From contig NZ_JAGGDJ010000027.1 in NCBI RefSeq assembly GCF_017652985.1, positions 1-64,000 on the forward strand: a stretch of 64,000 bases of DNA. Reading direction: 5' to 3'. The notes under the pieces were generated by a model that searched no databases, was not told the origin of the DNA, and saw only the letters and a list, made by a program, of their open reading frames with translations. Below are positions 43,847 to 51,879 of the stretch, one piece after another (within the stretch, counting starts at the first letter, position 1; the number at the start of each line of letters is the position of its first letter). Made by a program: the position numbers and the translations under genes. Origin of the DNA: Paenibacillus artemisiicola. GTDB lineage: Bacteria; Bacillota; Bacilli; Paenibacillales; Paenibacillaceae.

Positions 43847-44653
43847 ATGGGACTACGATTTACGGTATTGGGAAGCGGTTCGACGGGAAACGCGACGATC
43901 GTGCGGGGGCAGGACGCCACCGTGCTGGTCGACGCCGGGCTGAGCGTGAAGCGGCTCGAGGAATTGATGCGGGAGCAGGGCGTGGCCGGCCATGAGATCG
44001 ACGCGGTCGTGGTGACGCACGAGCATTCCGACCATATCAAAGGGCTCGGCGCGTTCGCGCGCAAGTTCAATGTGCCGATCTACGCCAACGAGGCGACCTG
44101 GGGCGCGCTGGAGCGGCATGTCGGGCAGATCGGAAGCGAGCAGCGCGTCGTCGTCGAGACGGGCGAATGCGTCAATTTCGGCGCGCTGCGGGCGACCTCC
44201 TACGCGATCTCGCACGACGCGGCGGAGCCGGTCGGCTACGTGTTCGAGGAGGACGGGCTCAAGCTGAGCCTCGCCACCGATCTGGGCTACGTGAGCGACA
44301 AGGTAAGCCGGATGATCGAGGATTCCGACGTGCTCGTGCTGGAGTCGAACCATGACGTGAACATGCTGCGCATGGGACGGTATCCGTGGAACATCAAGCG
44401 GCGGATCCTGAGCGACGTCGGGCATCTGTCCAACGAAGCGGCCGGGGAAGCGCTGTGCCAGCTGATGACGGACCGAACGAAGCGGGTGTACCTGGCGCAT
44501 CTGAGCCTCGACCACAATCTGATTGATTTGGCCCGGATGACGGTGAATGAAGTGTTAGAGAACAACGGGCATTTCTTCAAGAAAGACGAGCATCCGCTGC
44601 GCGAGACGTATCATGACCGGCCTACGGCATGGGATGAAGTGAGGCGGAAATAA
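43847..44653 (+). CDS. yycJ: MBL-fold metallohydrolase YycJ/WalJ
   Basis: A 268-residue metallo-beta-lactamase-fold hydrolase. Metal ligands are in VVVTHEHSDHIKGLGAFA, with LGSGSTGNATIV at the N-terminus, and the family RRILSDVGHLSNEAAGEAL. WalJ homologues affect coordination of cell division with replication and may act as a nuclease; the substrate is not proven. It is the last gene of the wal cluster. Its 3' end overlaps the convergent small gene by 32 bases. Confidence 0.95.
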   Translation: MGLRFTVLGSGSTGNATIVRGQDATVLVDAGLSVKRLEELMREQGVAGHEIDAVVVTHEHSDHIKGLGAFARKFNVPIYANEATWGALERHVGQIGSEQRVVVETGECVNFGALRATSYAISHDAAEPVGYVFEEDGLKLSLATDLGYVSDKVSRMIEDSDVLVLESNHDVNMLRMGRYPWNIKRRILSDVGHLSNEAAGEALCQLMTDRTKRVYLAHLSLDHNLIDLARMTVNEVLENNGHFFKKDEHPLRETYHDRPTAWDEVRRK

Positions 44654-44843
44654 GCTCGTCCATCTCGGCGTCGAGCGAGCGCATCTTGAGCTCCAGCTCG
44701 TCCGGGGCGAGAATGCCTTTGTCGACCAGCAGCTCCGTCAGGGCGCCGATCGTGAGCAGGGCGCGGTAATGGTCTTCCTTGAGATCGGCCAGCTTGGCGG
44801 CGAGGTTGAGCTGCTCGAGCGCGTCGGATGCTTTGCGCGGCAT
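44622..44843 (-). CDS. Small helical protein, unknown function
   Basis: A 73-residue, charged, probably all-helical protein (MPRKASDALEQLNLAAKLAD at the start, ending ELISASLHPMP). I do not recognise a named family. A strong AAGGAGG lies eight bases upstream of ATG 44843, which supports translation. It is convergent with yycJ, overlapping its 3' end, and divergent from the HtrA gene. Confidence 0.68.
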   Translation of the reverse strand: MPRKASDALEQLNLAAKLADLKEDHYRALLTIGALTELLVDKGILAPDELELKMRSLDAEMDELISASLHPMP

Positions 44844-44986
44844 GGGCGGTTCCTCCTTCGGGGGCGAGAGATTGAATAGCGATGCGTCTTCTTCTACTAC
44901 TAGTGTAGTCCAATCTACCGATAACATTCCTAGATTCGCAAAATAATGATCTTGATGTCCCCGGGCGTCGGGAGGAGCGATTAGAC

Positions 44987-46450
44987 ATGAGCTTATTCGA
45001 TGATGATTTCTATTCGACGCGCGTCTCGCGGAGAGCGCGGGCGTCGTTTCTGGCCAGGAAGGAGGCGCCGTTCAAGCGCCGCCGCCTTCGGTGGACGCCG
45101 GCGAAGCTCGTCGTCGCTTCGTCGGTCGCCGGCGCGGCCGCGGCCGTGCTCTTGTTCGGGCTCTTCGCCGGCTTCGACCGCGGGAATCATGTGGTGAGCG
45201 CCGTCGCCGGGGTCACGAAGGTCGGCATGAACGAGAGCGGGGATCCGCTCGAGAAGACGATCACCGCCGCGGCGAAGGTTCGGCCGGCGGTCGTGAGCAT
45301 CATTAACGAGCAGGCGGTGCCGGCCGGCGCGGCGGGCGGCGGCTCGGGCGGCTCCGGCGCCGGGGGCGACGATGCCGGTCTGCAGCAGGCGGCGCTCGGG
45401 TCCGGGTTTATTTTCGAAATCGTGAAGGGCAAGGCGCATATCCTGACGAACAACCACGTCATCGCCGACGCCGCGGCGGTGAAGGCCGTATTGAGCAACG
45501 GCGACACGCGCGAAGCGAAGATCGTCGGCAAGGACGAAATTACGGACCTCGCCGTGCTGGAGATGGACGCGCGCGGCATCGACGCGGTGGCGAAGTTCGG
45601 GGAATCAGACGACTTGCGCGCCGGCCAGTGGGTGATGGCGATCGGCAATCCGCTGGGCCTCAGCGATTCGCTCTCCATGGGCATCGTGAGCAAGACGAAG
45701 CGGATCATACCGGTCTCGCTCAGCCAGGACGGCAACTACGACTGGGAGCAGGAAGTCATCCAGATCGACGCGTCGATCAACCAGGGCAACAGCGGCGGCC
45801 CGCTGATCGACCTCGACGGCAACGTCGTCGGCATCAACAGCATGAAGATCGCCGATTACGGCGTCGAAGGCGTCGGCTTCGCGATCCCGTCGCACCAGGC
45901 GCTGCCGATCGTGGACAGTCTGCTGAAGTACGGCAAGGTGAAACGGCCGTATCTAGGCGTGTACACGATGGACCTCGCGCAGTATTTGGCGCAGTCGGCG
46001 GCCGCGGACGATAGCGTGGGCAGCAGCCCGGACGACGGCAAGAGCGGCGGCGGCAGCACCGACGGCAGCGGGGACGACGCCCAGGCGGGCGGCGACGACG
46101 GCGGCTCGGCGGGCGGCCTCGAGCCGGGCGCGGGCGACGAGGAAGGCGCGCTGCCGGGCGCGGGCGGCGACGACGGCACGATCACGGTGCCGCGCAGCGA
46201 GCTCAAGCTGCCGGACGGCGTCAAGGACGGCGTCATCGTCCTGCAGGCGGTCGGGCCGGCGCAGGAGGCAGGCCTCCAGCTCAACGACGTCATCGTGAAG
46301 CTGGATAACCAGCCGATCGCCAGCACGCTGCAGCTGCGGAAGTACCTGTACGGGAAGAAGAAGATCGGCGATGACATCGCGGTCACCTACTACCGCGACG
46401 GCAAGAAGGCGGCGACGACGTTTAAGCTCGAGGAAAAAACGGAAGACTAA
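44987..46450 (+). CDS. htrA: HtrA-like serine protease (S1C family, trypsin plus PDZ)
   Basis: A 487-residue membrane-anchored quality-control protease, in the place of YycK/HtrC. A transmembrane helix (residues 40-62) leads to a trypsin fold with the triad His in LTNNHVIAD near 156, Asp in ITDLAVLEM near 189, and Ser in NQGNSGGPLI near 267. A PDZ domain follows. The PDZ is split by a roughly 60-residue Gly/Ser/Asp/Ala-rich insertion (about residues 340-402), an unusual feature. GGGAGGAG precedes the ATG. A terminator follows. Confidence 0.95.
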   Translation: MSLFDDDFYSTRVSRRARASFLARKEAPFKRRRLRWTPAKLVVASSVAGAAAAVLLFGLFAGFDRGNHVVSAVAGVTKVGMNESGDPLEKTITAAAKVRPAVVSIINEQAVPAGAAGGGSGGSGAGGDDAGLQQAALGSGFIFEIVKGKAHILTNNHVIADAAAVKAVLSNGDTREAKIVGKDEITDLAVLEMDARGIDAVAKFGESDDLRAGQWVMAIGNPLGLSDSLSMGIVSKTKRIIPVSLSQDGNYDWEQEVIQIDASINQGNSGGPLIDLDGNVVGINSMKIADYGVEGVGFAIPSHQALPIVDSLLKYGKVKRPYLGVYTMDLAQYLAQSAAADDSVGSSPDDGKSGGGSTDGSGDDAQAGGDDGGSAGGLEPGAGDEEGALPGAGGDDGTITVPRSELKLPDGVKDGVIVLQAVGPAQEAGLQLNDVIVKLDNQPIASTLQLRKYLYGKKKIGDDIAVTYYRDGKKAATTFKLEEKTED

Positions 46451-46470
46451 GCGATACCATCGTAAAGGCG

Positions 46471-46526
46471 AATCAGCTCGTGACAGCGCCCGGAAGCGGG
46501 AACTGGCCTCACGGGCTGATTTTTTT
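46471..46526 (+). terminator. HtrA gene terminator
   Basis: A 13-bp stem with one G-T pair (46471-46483 and 46509-46521) enclosing a small CCCG/CGGG hairpin, followed by a T-run. Confidence 0.88.
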
Positions 46527-46584
46527 GCGCCGATTGCGTACAATGGAAGTAACGGACGAGATGAGAGTTGGAGGACAAGCCTGT

Positions 46585-46758
46585 ATGTATTGTGTATGCA
46601 AAGAGCACGTGGAGCTGGCGATCGATAAATTCGTGGACGAATACGAGGACGCGCCGGACATCGTGGACCTCGTGAAGACGAAGTTCGCGGAGTGGGAAGC
46701 GCCGGCGACGTGCGAGATGCCGCGGTGCGACCATATCGCGGAATACTTGGTGGTGTAA
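46585..46758 (+). CDS. CxxH/CxxC small protein
   Basis: A 57-residue protein beginning MYCVCKEHVELAIDKFVDEY, with a second cluster CEMPRCDHIAEY. It fits the CxxH/CxxC family of small putative metal-binding proteins encoded just before rlmH in Bacilli. ATG 46585 is preceded by GGAGG. Function is unknown. Confidence 0.85.
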   Translation: MYCVCKEHVELAIDKFVDEYEDAPDIVDLVKTKFAEWEAPATCEMPRCDHIAEYLVV

Positions 46759-46760
46759 CG

Positions 46761-47240
46761 ATGCATATTCAGATCGCCTCCGTCGGCAAGTTGAAGGAGA
46801 AGTACCTCGCGCTCGGCATCGCCGAGTACGCGAAACGGCTGGGTCCGTACGTGAAGCTGACGCTCACGGAGGTGCCGGACGAGCGGGCGCCCGAGACGAT
46901 GAGCGCCGCCGAGGAAGCGCAGGTGCGAGAGCGCGAGGGCGAGCGGCTGCTCGCGCAGCTGAAGCCGGACGCGCATGTGATCGCGCTGGCGCTGGACGGG
47001 GAGCTCTGGTCGAGCGAGGACCTCGCCGGCCAGCTCGATTCGTTAGCCACGTATGGGCGGAGCCACGTGGCTTTTGTCATTGGCGGGAGCACGGGGCTCG
47101 CGCCCGCCGTCTTGAAGCGCGCCCAGCAGAAGCTGAGCTTCGGGCGCATGACGCTGCCGCACCAGCTCATGCGGTTGGTGCTGCTGGAGCAGGTGTACCG
47201 GGCTGTGAAGATTAACCGGGGGGAACCGTATCATAAGTAA
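46761..47240 (+). CDS. rlmH: 23S rRNA (pseudouridine-1915-N3)-methyltransferase RlmH
   Basis: A 159-residue SPOUT-class methyltransferase that modifies pseudouridine 1915 of 23S rRNA. Family motifs are MHIQIASVGKLKEKYL, FVIGGSTGLAPAVL and LSFGRMTLPHQLMRLVLLEQ, ending in EPYHK. ATG 46761 lies two bases after the previous stop. rlmH closes the conserved wal block and is the known SCCmec attachment gene in Staphylococcus; no such insertion is seen here. Confidence 0.97.
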   Translation: MHIQIASVGKLKEKYLALGIAEYAKRLGPYVKLTLTEVPDERAPETMSAAEEAQVREREGERLLAQLKPDAHVIALALDGELWSSEDLAGQLDSLATYGRSHVAFVIGGSTGLAPAVLKRAQQKLSFGRMTLPHQLMRLVLLEQVYRAVKINRGEPYHK

Positions 47241-47754
47241 CGGCAAGTTTTTGAGTGGCGATACGGCGAAGTTGCTCGAGCGGATCGACTTCTGACGTGC
47301 GGCCCGTTATCTTTCCTATGACCCGGATATGGCTGCAATTTCATCCGGTTGAAAAGGATAGGCCTTCCCGCAGATAGGGCACACGGTTGGATTGAACGGC
47401 CCGCTGCGCACGCATCCGTCAGGTCTTCCTTGCCCAAAGCATGCAGCATTGGCATGAGCATGTCCTTGGAGCAACCAAAGAATAATTGACGAGCTCCTTG
47501 CCCACGCCTTGAGCGACAATTCTTTAAAAGGATGGAAGGATGTGAGAAAGGCGATATCTGCTGATATCGCCTTTCTTATGTCCTTTTATTAGTCTTGCCT
47601 TGTTTGACGAGAATCGCGGGCTCCAATTTTATGCTTATGGGGAGAGCAGTTCTCTGGTATCCATGAATTACCACAGTGCTTTTTACAATGCGATTACTGT
47701 GAGTTGATATAACTATGATGAACGTAGAAATAGATTGCAGACAGGAGTGGAACA
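47241..47754. other. Gene-poor stretch with a possible gene remnant and a hairpin
   Basis: No well-supported gene. On the minus strand a 67-codon frame (47316-47519) encodes a cysteine-rich segment (ACFGQGRPDGC, then CPICGKAYPFQPDE) that looks protein-like and zinc-binding, but has no ribosome-binding site and only a TTG start. It may be a remnant. A perfect 14-bp hairpin lies at 47545-47576, and a CACAGT/ACTGTG inverted repeat (47672-47701) lies before the glycosyltransferase gene. Confidence 0.5.
47545..47576. terminator. Perfect hairpin, possible terminator
   Basis: AGAAAGGCGATATC and its exact complement, separated by TGCT. The plus strand ends CCTTTCTTATG and the minus strand ends CCTTTCTCAC, so the T-run is weak on both sides. 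It may be a terminator of the lost gene nearby. Confidence 0.5.
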
Positions 47755-49038
47755 ATGTCTAAGTTTTTATTCGCTGCCATGCCGATTCAAGGGCATATCA
47801 GTCCGGGTCTCCCGATCGCGAAGCGCTTGGTTGAAGACGGACATGAGGTCATGTGGTACAGCACTTCCAAATATAAGGGGAAAATCGAAGCGACTGGCGC
47901 GCGGTTTGCGCACGTGCAGTCGGCTAAAGATTTGGACGATAGCCGGTATGAAGATTGGTTTCCCGAAAGAAGTAAGTTTCAGGGAGTAAACCAAATGAAA
48001 TTCGATTTAAAGCACATTTTCTTCGGAGAAATGCCCGCCTATGCCGCGGATATCGCCAAGCTATTAAAGGAGTTTCCCGCGGATGTAGTAGTCATAGATG
48101 CCGCATTTACCGGGATGCTGCCGTTGAAACTAACGGGCAAAGCTCCTAAGATAGCCGCTTATGGGGTCTTCCCCTTGACTTTAAGCAGCCGCGATACGGC
48201 GCCTTTCGGTCTTGGGATTCAGCCTAACGCAAGCGCAGTCGGTCGAATTCGCAACAAATTGTTAAACGTATTGGTTGAGAACGTCATGTTCGCGGATGTG
48301 CAAAAACATGCGAATAAATTATTGTCCGACATGCACGCGCCGAAGCTGCCGTACTCCGCGCTGACAGCACCCGCGCTGACAACCGATCTGGTTCTGCAGG
48401 GGACGAGTCCTTCCTTCGAATATCCTCGGAGCGATATGCCGAGCATCGTTCGGTTCGTTGGTCCGTACTTGCCCGCTAAACCAACCGGATTTTCCCCTCC
48501 CCCATGGTGGGATGAGATGAAGGATCGTACGGTGGTACACGTCACCCAGGGGACGATCGCAAATCAGGATTTCGGTCAATTGCTTATTCCTACTATACAA
48601 GCTTTAGCCGAAGAAGACGTCCTGGTTGTGGCCACGACGGGGGGGAGGCCCGTATCGGACGTGGATATTCCATTGCCGAATAACGTTCGATTGGAGAGCT
48701 TCGTTCCTCATCATGAATTATTGCCGCATGTAGACGCGATTGTGACGAACGGAGGTTACGGCGGCGTACAGCAGGCGATCTATTATGGCGTTCCGATCGT
48801 CACCGCCGGTAAAACCGAGGATAAGCCGGAGGTGTGCGCGCGCGTCGAATGGTCGGGCGTAGGGATCAATTTGAAGACCGATCGTCCGACGAAAGAGAAA
48901 ATCTTGCATGCAATAAAGCAAGTGATTAATGAGCCCCAATACAAGAGGAACGTAACGCGTTTGTCCAAGGAGTTCCGACTGATGGACGCGATCGAGAATA
49001 CAGTGAAGGAATTAGAGAAGCTTGTAGTTTCCAAGTAA
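47755..49038 (+). CDS. Macrolide-family (MGT/YjiC) glycosyltransferase
   Basis: A 427-residue GT-B-fold family 1 glycosyltransferase. The N-terminal acceptor domain begins MSKFLFAAMPIQGHISPGLP. The C-terminal nucleotide-sugar site contains VVHVTQGTIANQDFG and VTNGGYGGVQQAIYYGVP. These enzymes glycosylate macrolides, flavonoids or other small molecules using UDP-sugars, and can give antibiotic resistance; the acceptor here is unknown. AGGAGTGG precedes the ATG. A truncated tetR gene convergent with it suggests earlier drug-responsive control. Confidence 0.92.
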   Translation: MSKFLFAAMPIQGHISPGLPIAKRLVEDGHEVMWYSTSKYKGKIEATGARFAHVQSAKDLDDSRYEDWFPERSKFQGVNQMKFDLKHIFFGEMPAYAADIAKLLKEFPADVVVIDAAFTGMLPLKLTGKAPKIAAYGVFPLTLSSRDTAPFGLGIQPNASAVGRIRNKLLNVLVENVMFADVQKHANKLLSDMHAPKLPYSALTAPALTTDLVLQGTSPSFEYPRSDMPSIVRFVGPYLPAKPTGFSPPPWWDEMKDRTVVHVTQGTIANQDFGQLLIPTIQALAEEDVLVVATTGGRPVSDVDIPLPNNVRLESFVPHHELLPHVDAIVTNGGYGGVQQAIYYGVPIVTAGKTEDKPEVCARVEWSGVGINLKTDRPTKEKILHAIKQVINEPQYKRNVTRLSKEFRLMDAIENTVKELEKLVVSK

Positions 49039-49078
49039 GCGACAACGGCGCGCGCAGATTAAACCCCGATCGAAGCGA

Positions 49079-49123
49079 AGGCTGTCTCTCCGTCATCCTG
49101 GATGTCGAAGAGACAGCCTCTTT
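49079..49123 (+). terminator. Glycosyltransferase gene terminator
   Basis: An 11-bp perfect stem AGGCTGTCTCT/AGAGACAGCCT (49079-49089 and 49109-49119), followed by CTTTT. Confidence 0.85.
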
Positions 49124-49185
49124 TACTTGTCGCTAGGAATTATGATCTCACCTGCATTCCTTAGGTACGGCGGCGATGTATAGTT

Positions 49186-49512
49186 CTATAAAATATAATC
49201 GAGCAGCGTCTGCACGAAATGATTGTCAGGTGATGCATGCCCATTCAGTAATCGGTACCAGATTGGCCCATAACATAGATCGGCGAAGAGCTCAAAATCG
49301 GTTTCTTCGGGTATCTCTCCTCGCGCGATGCCACGCTTCAGTAGTTGATAGAGCTTATCCCTTCGAGAGGCGATGAACGTTTCGCGAAAGGACACCGCGA
49401 AGCTAGCATCCAATTGCGCTTCTGCCATTAGACAACGCACGACTTCGCCGGCCCCGCGTTTGGGTCTTATGCTGAAAACACGCCGGTCGGCAGAGTCTGC
49501 GTCCTGTTTCAA
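49186..49512 (-). pseudogene. TetR-family regulator, C-terminal remnant
   Basis: A frame of 108 codons that matches only the ligand-binding C-terminal domain of TetR/AcrR regulators (LMAEAQLDASFAVSFRETF, then KRGIARGEIPEETDFELFAD, then GPIWYRLLNGH). The N-terminal helix-turn-helix (about 80 residues) is missing, and the sequence upstream does not encode it in any frame. It has no ribosome-binding site. It is most likely a gene cut by a deletion, formerly regulating the neighbouring glycosyltransferase. Confidence 0.8.
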
Positions 49513-49673
49513 GAAACTGAAAATTCGGTTAAAAATTCAATTTAGCGTTCGCCGTTCAGTTGCTTGAGGAGGGAACGCTCGTTTGAGTTCTTTCGCACGT
49601 ATGCAGTTGCATCGCTGAAAGCAATTCGGCGGAGATTACCATTTTAGATAGGCCATCGTTTCTAAGGCAATCC

Positions 49674-49699
49674 GGGCGCCCCGTCAGGCGCCCTTTTTT
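49674..49699 (+). terminator. Orphan intrinsic terminator
   Basis: A perfect stem GGGCGCC/GGCGCCC with loop CCGTCA and six T. No intact plus-strand gene ends between the glycosyltransferase terminator and this one, so it may mark a gene lost with the tetR 5' end. Confidence 0.85.
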
Positions 49700-49765
49700 C
49701 GTCGTTAGAATGATACGGCGAACCTTAGGCGGTCGCCGGAGCTTCCCTACAGTCGGCGGCGAGGG

Positions 49766-50740
49766 TCAATGACTTGACTTTTTCTCCAGTACCTCCACTC
49801 TCGCCTGCACTCCTTCTGCAACTTCCTTCGGTATTTCCCTGACCTTGATATCCCCGCCTAAGAAAAGCAGCCAATTGGTGATTTCGGCCAATTCATCCGG
49901 ATGATGAACATGGATGAACGTCTTTAAGATCGCCGTGGTTTGATAAGGATTCGTGTAGGAAATCGTGATGTTTAACGGATGGTACTTCTTGAACTGGGCG
50001 ATCGCCTTGGGACCGAGCTCGAGGACCAGGTTGCTGGCTTCTTCCTGCTTGCCGAGTTGTTCGACGATCTTCTTCTTGCTGATTCTTGTTTTCCCGGAGT
50101 ATGGTTTGACGTCGGTGAGATGATCGACGGGGATAATCCGCCTCTTGTTCTCCTCGAGGTCGAAGCCTTCGATTTGCCAAGCGCTTTTCTCGCGATAGAG
50201 GCGCAGGAGATAGATGGCATACGACGTTGTTCTTCTTCCTTCTTCGACGGAAACCGCTAGGTAGCAGTCTTTCAGAAGAATCCGGATGAGTTGCTCCAGC
50301 ATGGGATGGGGCAGATCCGATAGATCAAGCAGGTCGGGATTATAGGGGTTGGTGCCTTCGAAGAGCAGGATTTGATTTAGCAGCACCAGATCGTCTTGCT
50401 GGTTTTGCGAGAGGAGGCCGAGCAACTTTTCCGCTAAAGAGTGGCGGCTCTTGAGATAAGGGAGCTGCAGATTGCGCGTGGCCATGAAGGCGATAAAAAG
50501 CGCTTTAATCTCATTATCGGTAAAGCGGACCGTGGGCAGGACGGAGTTGTTCATGACAAAATAACCCCCGTCCCGCCCGACTTCGGCGACGAGCGGCATG
50601 CCCATCGCTTCGATTTCCCTGATGTCCCGAATCGCCGTCGAACGGGAGATGTTGAACTCCCGCATGATTTCCGAGATGGTAAAATGGGCGCGGTTGTTGA
50701 TGTACCGCATGAGGATGTTAATCCGTTCTACTTTTTTCAT
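49766..50740 (-). CDS. WYL-domain transcriptional regulator (YafY/DeoR-HTH type)
   Basis: A 324-residue regulator. The N-terminal winged HTH begins MKKVERINILMRYINNRAHF with recognition helix FNISRSTAIRDIREIEAMG. A central WYL domain (about residues 140-220, including REKSAWQIEGFDLEENKRR) and a C-terminal WCX extension follow. Such proteins sense ligands or nucleic acids. It is divergent from the DoxX gene and shares the intergenic region holding operator block 1, so it likely controls that gene and itself. Confidence 0.9.
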   Translation of the reverse strand: MKKVERINILMRYINNRAHFTISEIMREFNISRSTAIRDIREIEAMGMPLVAEVGRDGGYFVMNNSVLPTVRFTDNEIKALFIAFMATRNLQLPYLKSRHSLAEKLLGLLSQNQQDDLVLLNQILLFEGTNPYNPDLLDLSDLPHPMLEQLIRILLKDCYLAVSVEEGRRTTSYAIYLLRLYREKSAWQIEGFDLEENKRRIIPVDHLTDVKPYSGKTRISKKKIVEQLGKQEEASNLVLELGPKAIAQFKKYHPLNITISYTNPYQTTAILKTFIHVHHPDELAEITNWLLFLGGDIKVREIPKEVAEGVQARVEVLEKKSSH

Positions 50741-50765
50741 CGGGCCCTCTAAACAGGTTCATTTT

Positions 50766-50812
50766 TTGACATGATTACTGGTTATTATAAACTCATCAAG
50801 CGGAAAAACAAA
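50766..50812 (+). promoter_or_regulatory. WYL-linked promoter/operator block 1
   Basis: TTGACA (50766-50771), 14 bases, TATAAA (50786-50791), then ATCAAGCGGA and AAACAAA. The segment 50786-50812 matches block 2 (51316-51342) at 24 of 27 positions. The 14-base spacing is short for sigma-A, so part may be an operator. It lies between the regulator and doxX. Confidence 0.75.
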
Positions 50813-50832
50813 GGATCAGAGGAGGAAATGAA

Positions 50833-51282
50833 ATGAGTACGATTACCGGCAATGAAACGACCGGCAAGGAAACGAGCGTGAAGGTTGAATCCCGCTTTAC
50901 CGGAAGGACGGCCGCTTATTGGACTGTCACCGTCATGCTCGCCTGCTCGATTGCGTTAAGCGGGATCGGGCAATTGATGCGATATGGCGGCAATGTCGAG
51001 TTGGTGACCGCTATTGGTTTCCCGTTATATATCACGAACATTCTCGGGACGTGGAAATTGCTTGGCGTCCTTGCGATCGTCCTGCCAGGCTTCCCCCGGC
51101 TCAAGGAATGGGCTTATAGCGGTATCTTTTTTCTCATGACGGGCGCGGCCTTATCCCATGCGTTCGCCCATGACTACGGCGATGGCGGGTTCCATGTTCT
51201 TCTTCCGATGTTCTATGCCGCGCTCTGCATGGCCTCCTGGGCGCTGCGTCCGAATAGCCGCAGACTAATCGGCAACCGCTAA
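50833..51282 (+). CDS. DoxX family membrane protein
   Basis: A 149-residue protein with four hydrophobic segments and the DoxX-like pattern (ALSGIGQLMRYGGN, then NILGTWKLLGVLAIVLPGFP). DoxX-type proteins are integral membrane proteins linked to quinone or thiol redox in some bacteria; the role here is unknown. GAGGAGG precedes the ATG. Probably regulated by the divergent WYL protein. Confidence 0.85.
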   Translation: MSTITGNETTGKETSVKVESRFTGRTAAYWTVTVMLACSIALSGIGQLMRYGGNVELVTAIGFPLYITNILGTWKLLGVLAIVLPGFPRLKEWAYSGIFFLMTGAALSHAFAHDYGDGGFHVLLPMFYAALCMASWALRPNSRRLIGNR

Positions 51283-51295
51283 ACAGTATCGCATT

Positions 51296-51342
51296 CTGAC
51301 ACGGTTTAAGGGTACTATAAACCTATCAAGCGGATAAACAAA
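51296..51342 (+). promoter_or_regulatory. WYL-linked promoter/operator block 2
   Basis: CTGACA (51296-51301), 14 bases, TATAAA (51316-51321), then the same ATCAAGCGGA-T-AAACAAA block as before doxX, with the same spacing. It lies after the doxX stop and 34 bases before the GyrI-like gene, giving it an independent promoter. Confidence 0.75.
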
Positions 51343-51375
51343 CCAATCCAACCATTCGGAAGAGGAGCTGGAATC

Positions 51376-51855
51376 ATGGCAACGCATGCTTTTGAGGAAA
51401 AAGACGGCTTTATCGTTCTCGGTATCGGAACGGAGCTGAAGAGCGATTACACGGATTATGCCGGCATGAACAAGGAGAAGGAAGACTTCTGGCGGGCTAT
51501 GGAGCAGGATGGAAGGCTTGACGCGTTAAAGGCGATTGCCGCGAACGACTACATGTTTGCCGTGAACGAAGCGGTCAATCACAAGATGATGTATTACGCT
51601 GGCGTGATGACGGATTCATCGGTACCGGAAGAACACCGGGTGATCCAATTCCCTAAGGGACAATACCTTGTCGTTAAAGGCGAAGGGAAGTCGGCCGACG
51701 AGCTCAGTGCGATGCTTACCGGCATTGCTTTCGGTCAAGTCTTGCCGGCAGCCGATCATTACGCTTATGTCGGCGGGCCCAATGCAACGGTTGAGATGGG
51801 GCAGCGGGACGGCTTCGTATACGGGGAGATGTGGGTTCCGGTCGTGAAGAAGTAA
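51376..51855 (+). CDS. GyrI-like / AraC effector-binding domain protein
   Basis: A 159-residue standalone effector-binding domain of the GyrI/BmrR-like fold, with duplicated beta-alpha-beta-beta halves: YYAGVMTDSSVPEEHRVIQF, then GQYLVVKGEGKSADELSA, and YGEMWVPVVKK at the end, a typical GyrI terminus. Such proteins bind hydrophobic cations or toxins. It is 24 bases upstream of the unknown-family gene and is probably co-transcribed. Confidence 0.85.
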   Translation: MATHAFEEKDGFIVLGIGTELKSDYTDYAGMNKEKEDFWRAMEQDGRLDALKAIAANDYMFAVNEAVNHKMMYYAGVMTDSSVPEEHRVIQFPKGQYLVVKGEGKSADELSAMLTGIAFGQVLPAADHYAYVGGPNATVEMGQRDGFVYGEMWVPVVKK

Positions 51856-51879
51856 TCGAAATCAGAAGGAGGCATGAGA

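Noticed and set aside
46761..47240. Possible integration at the rlmH 3' end, the SCCmec attachment gene
   Set aside because: The gene ends normally, and I see no repeat of its 3' end or recombinase gene nearby.
47672..47701. CACAGT/ACTGTG inverted repeat before the glycosyltransferase as a TetR operator
   Set aside because: Six-base arms with an 18-base gap are too weak and too widely spaced for a typical TetR site, and the TetR gene is broken.
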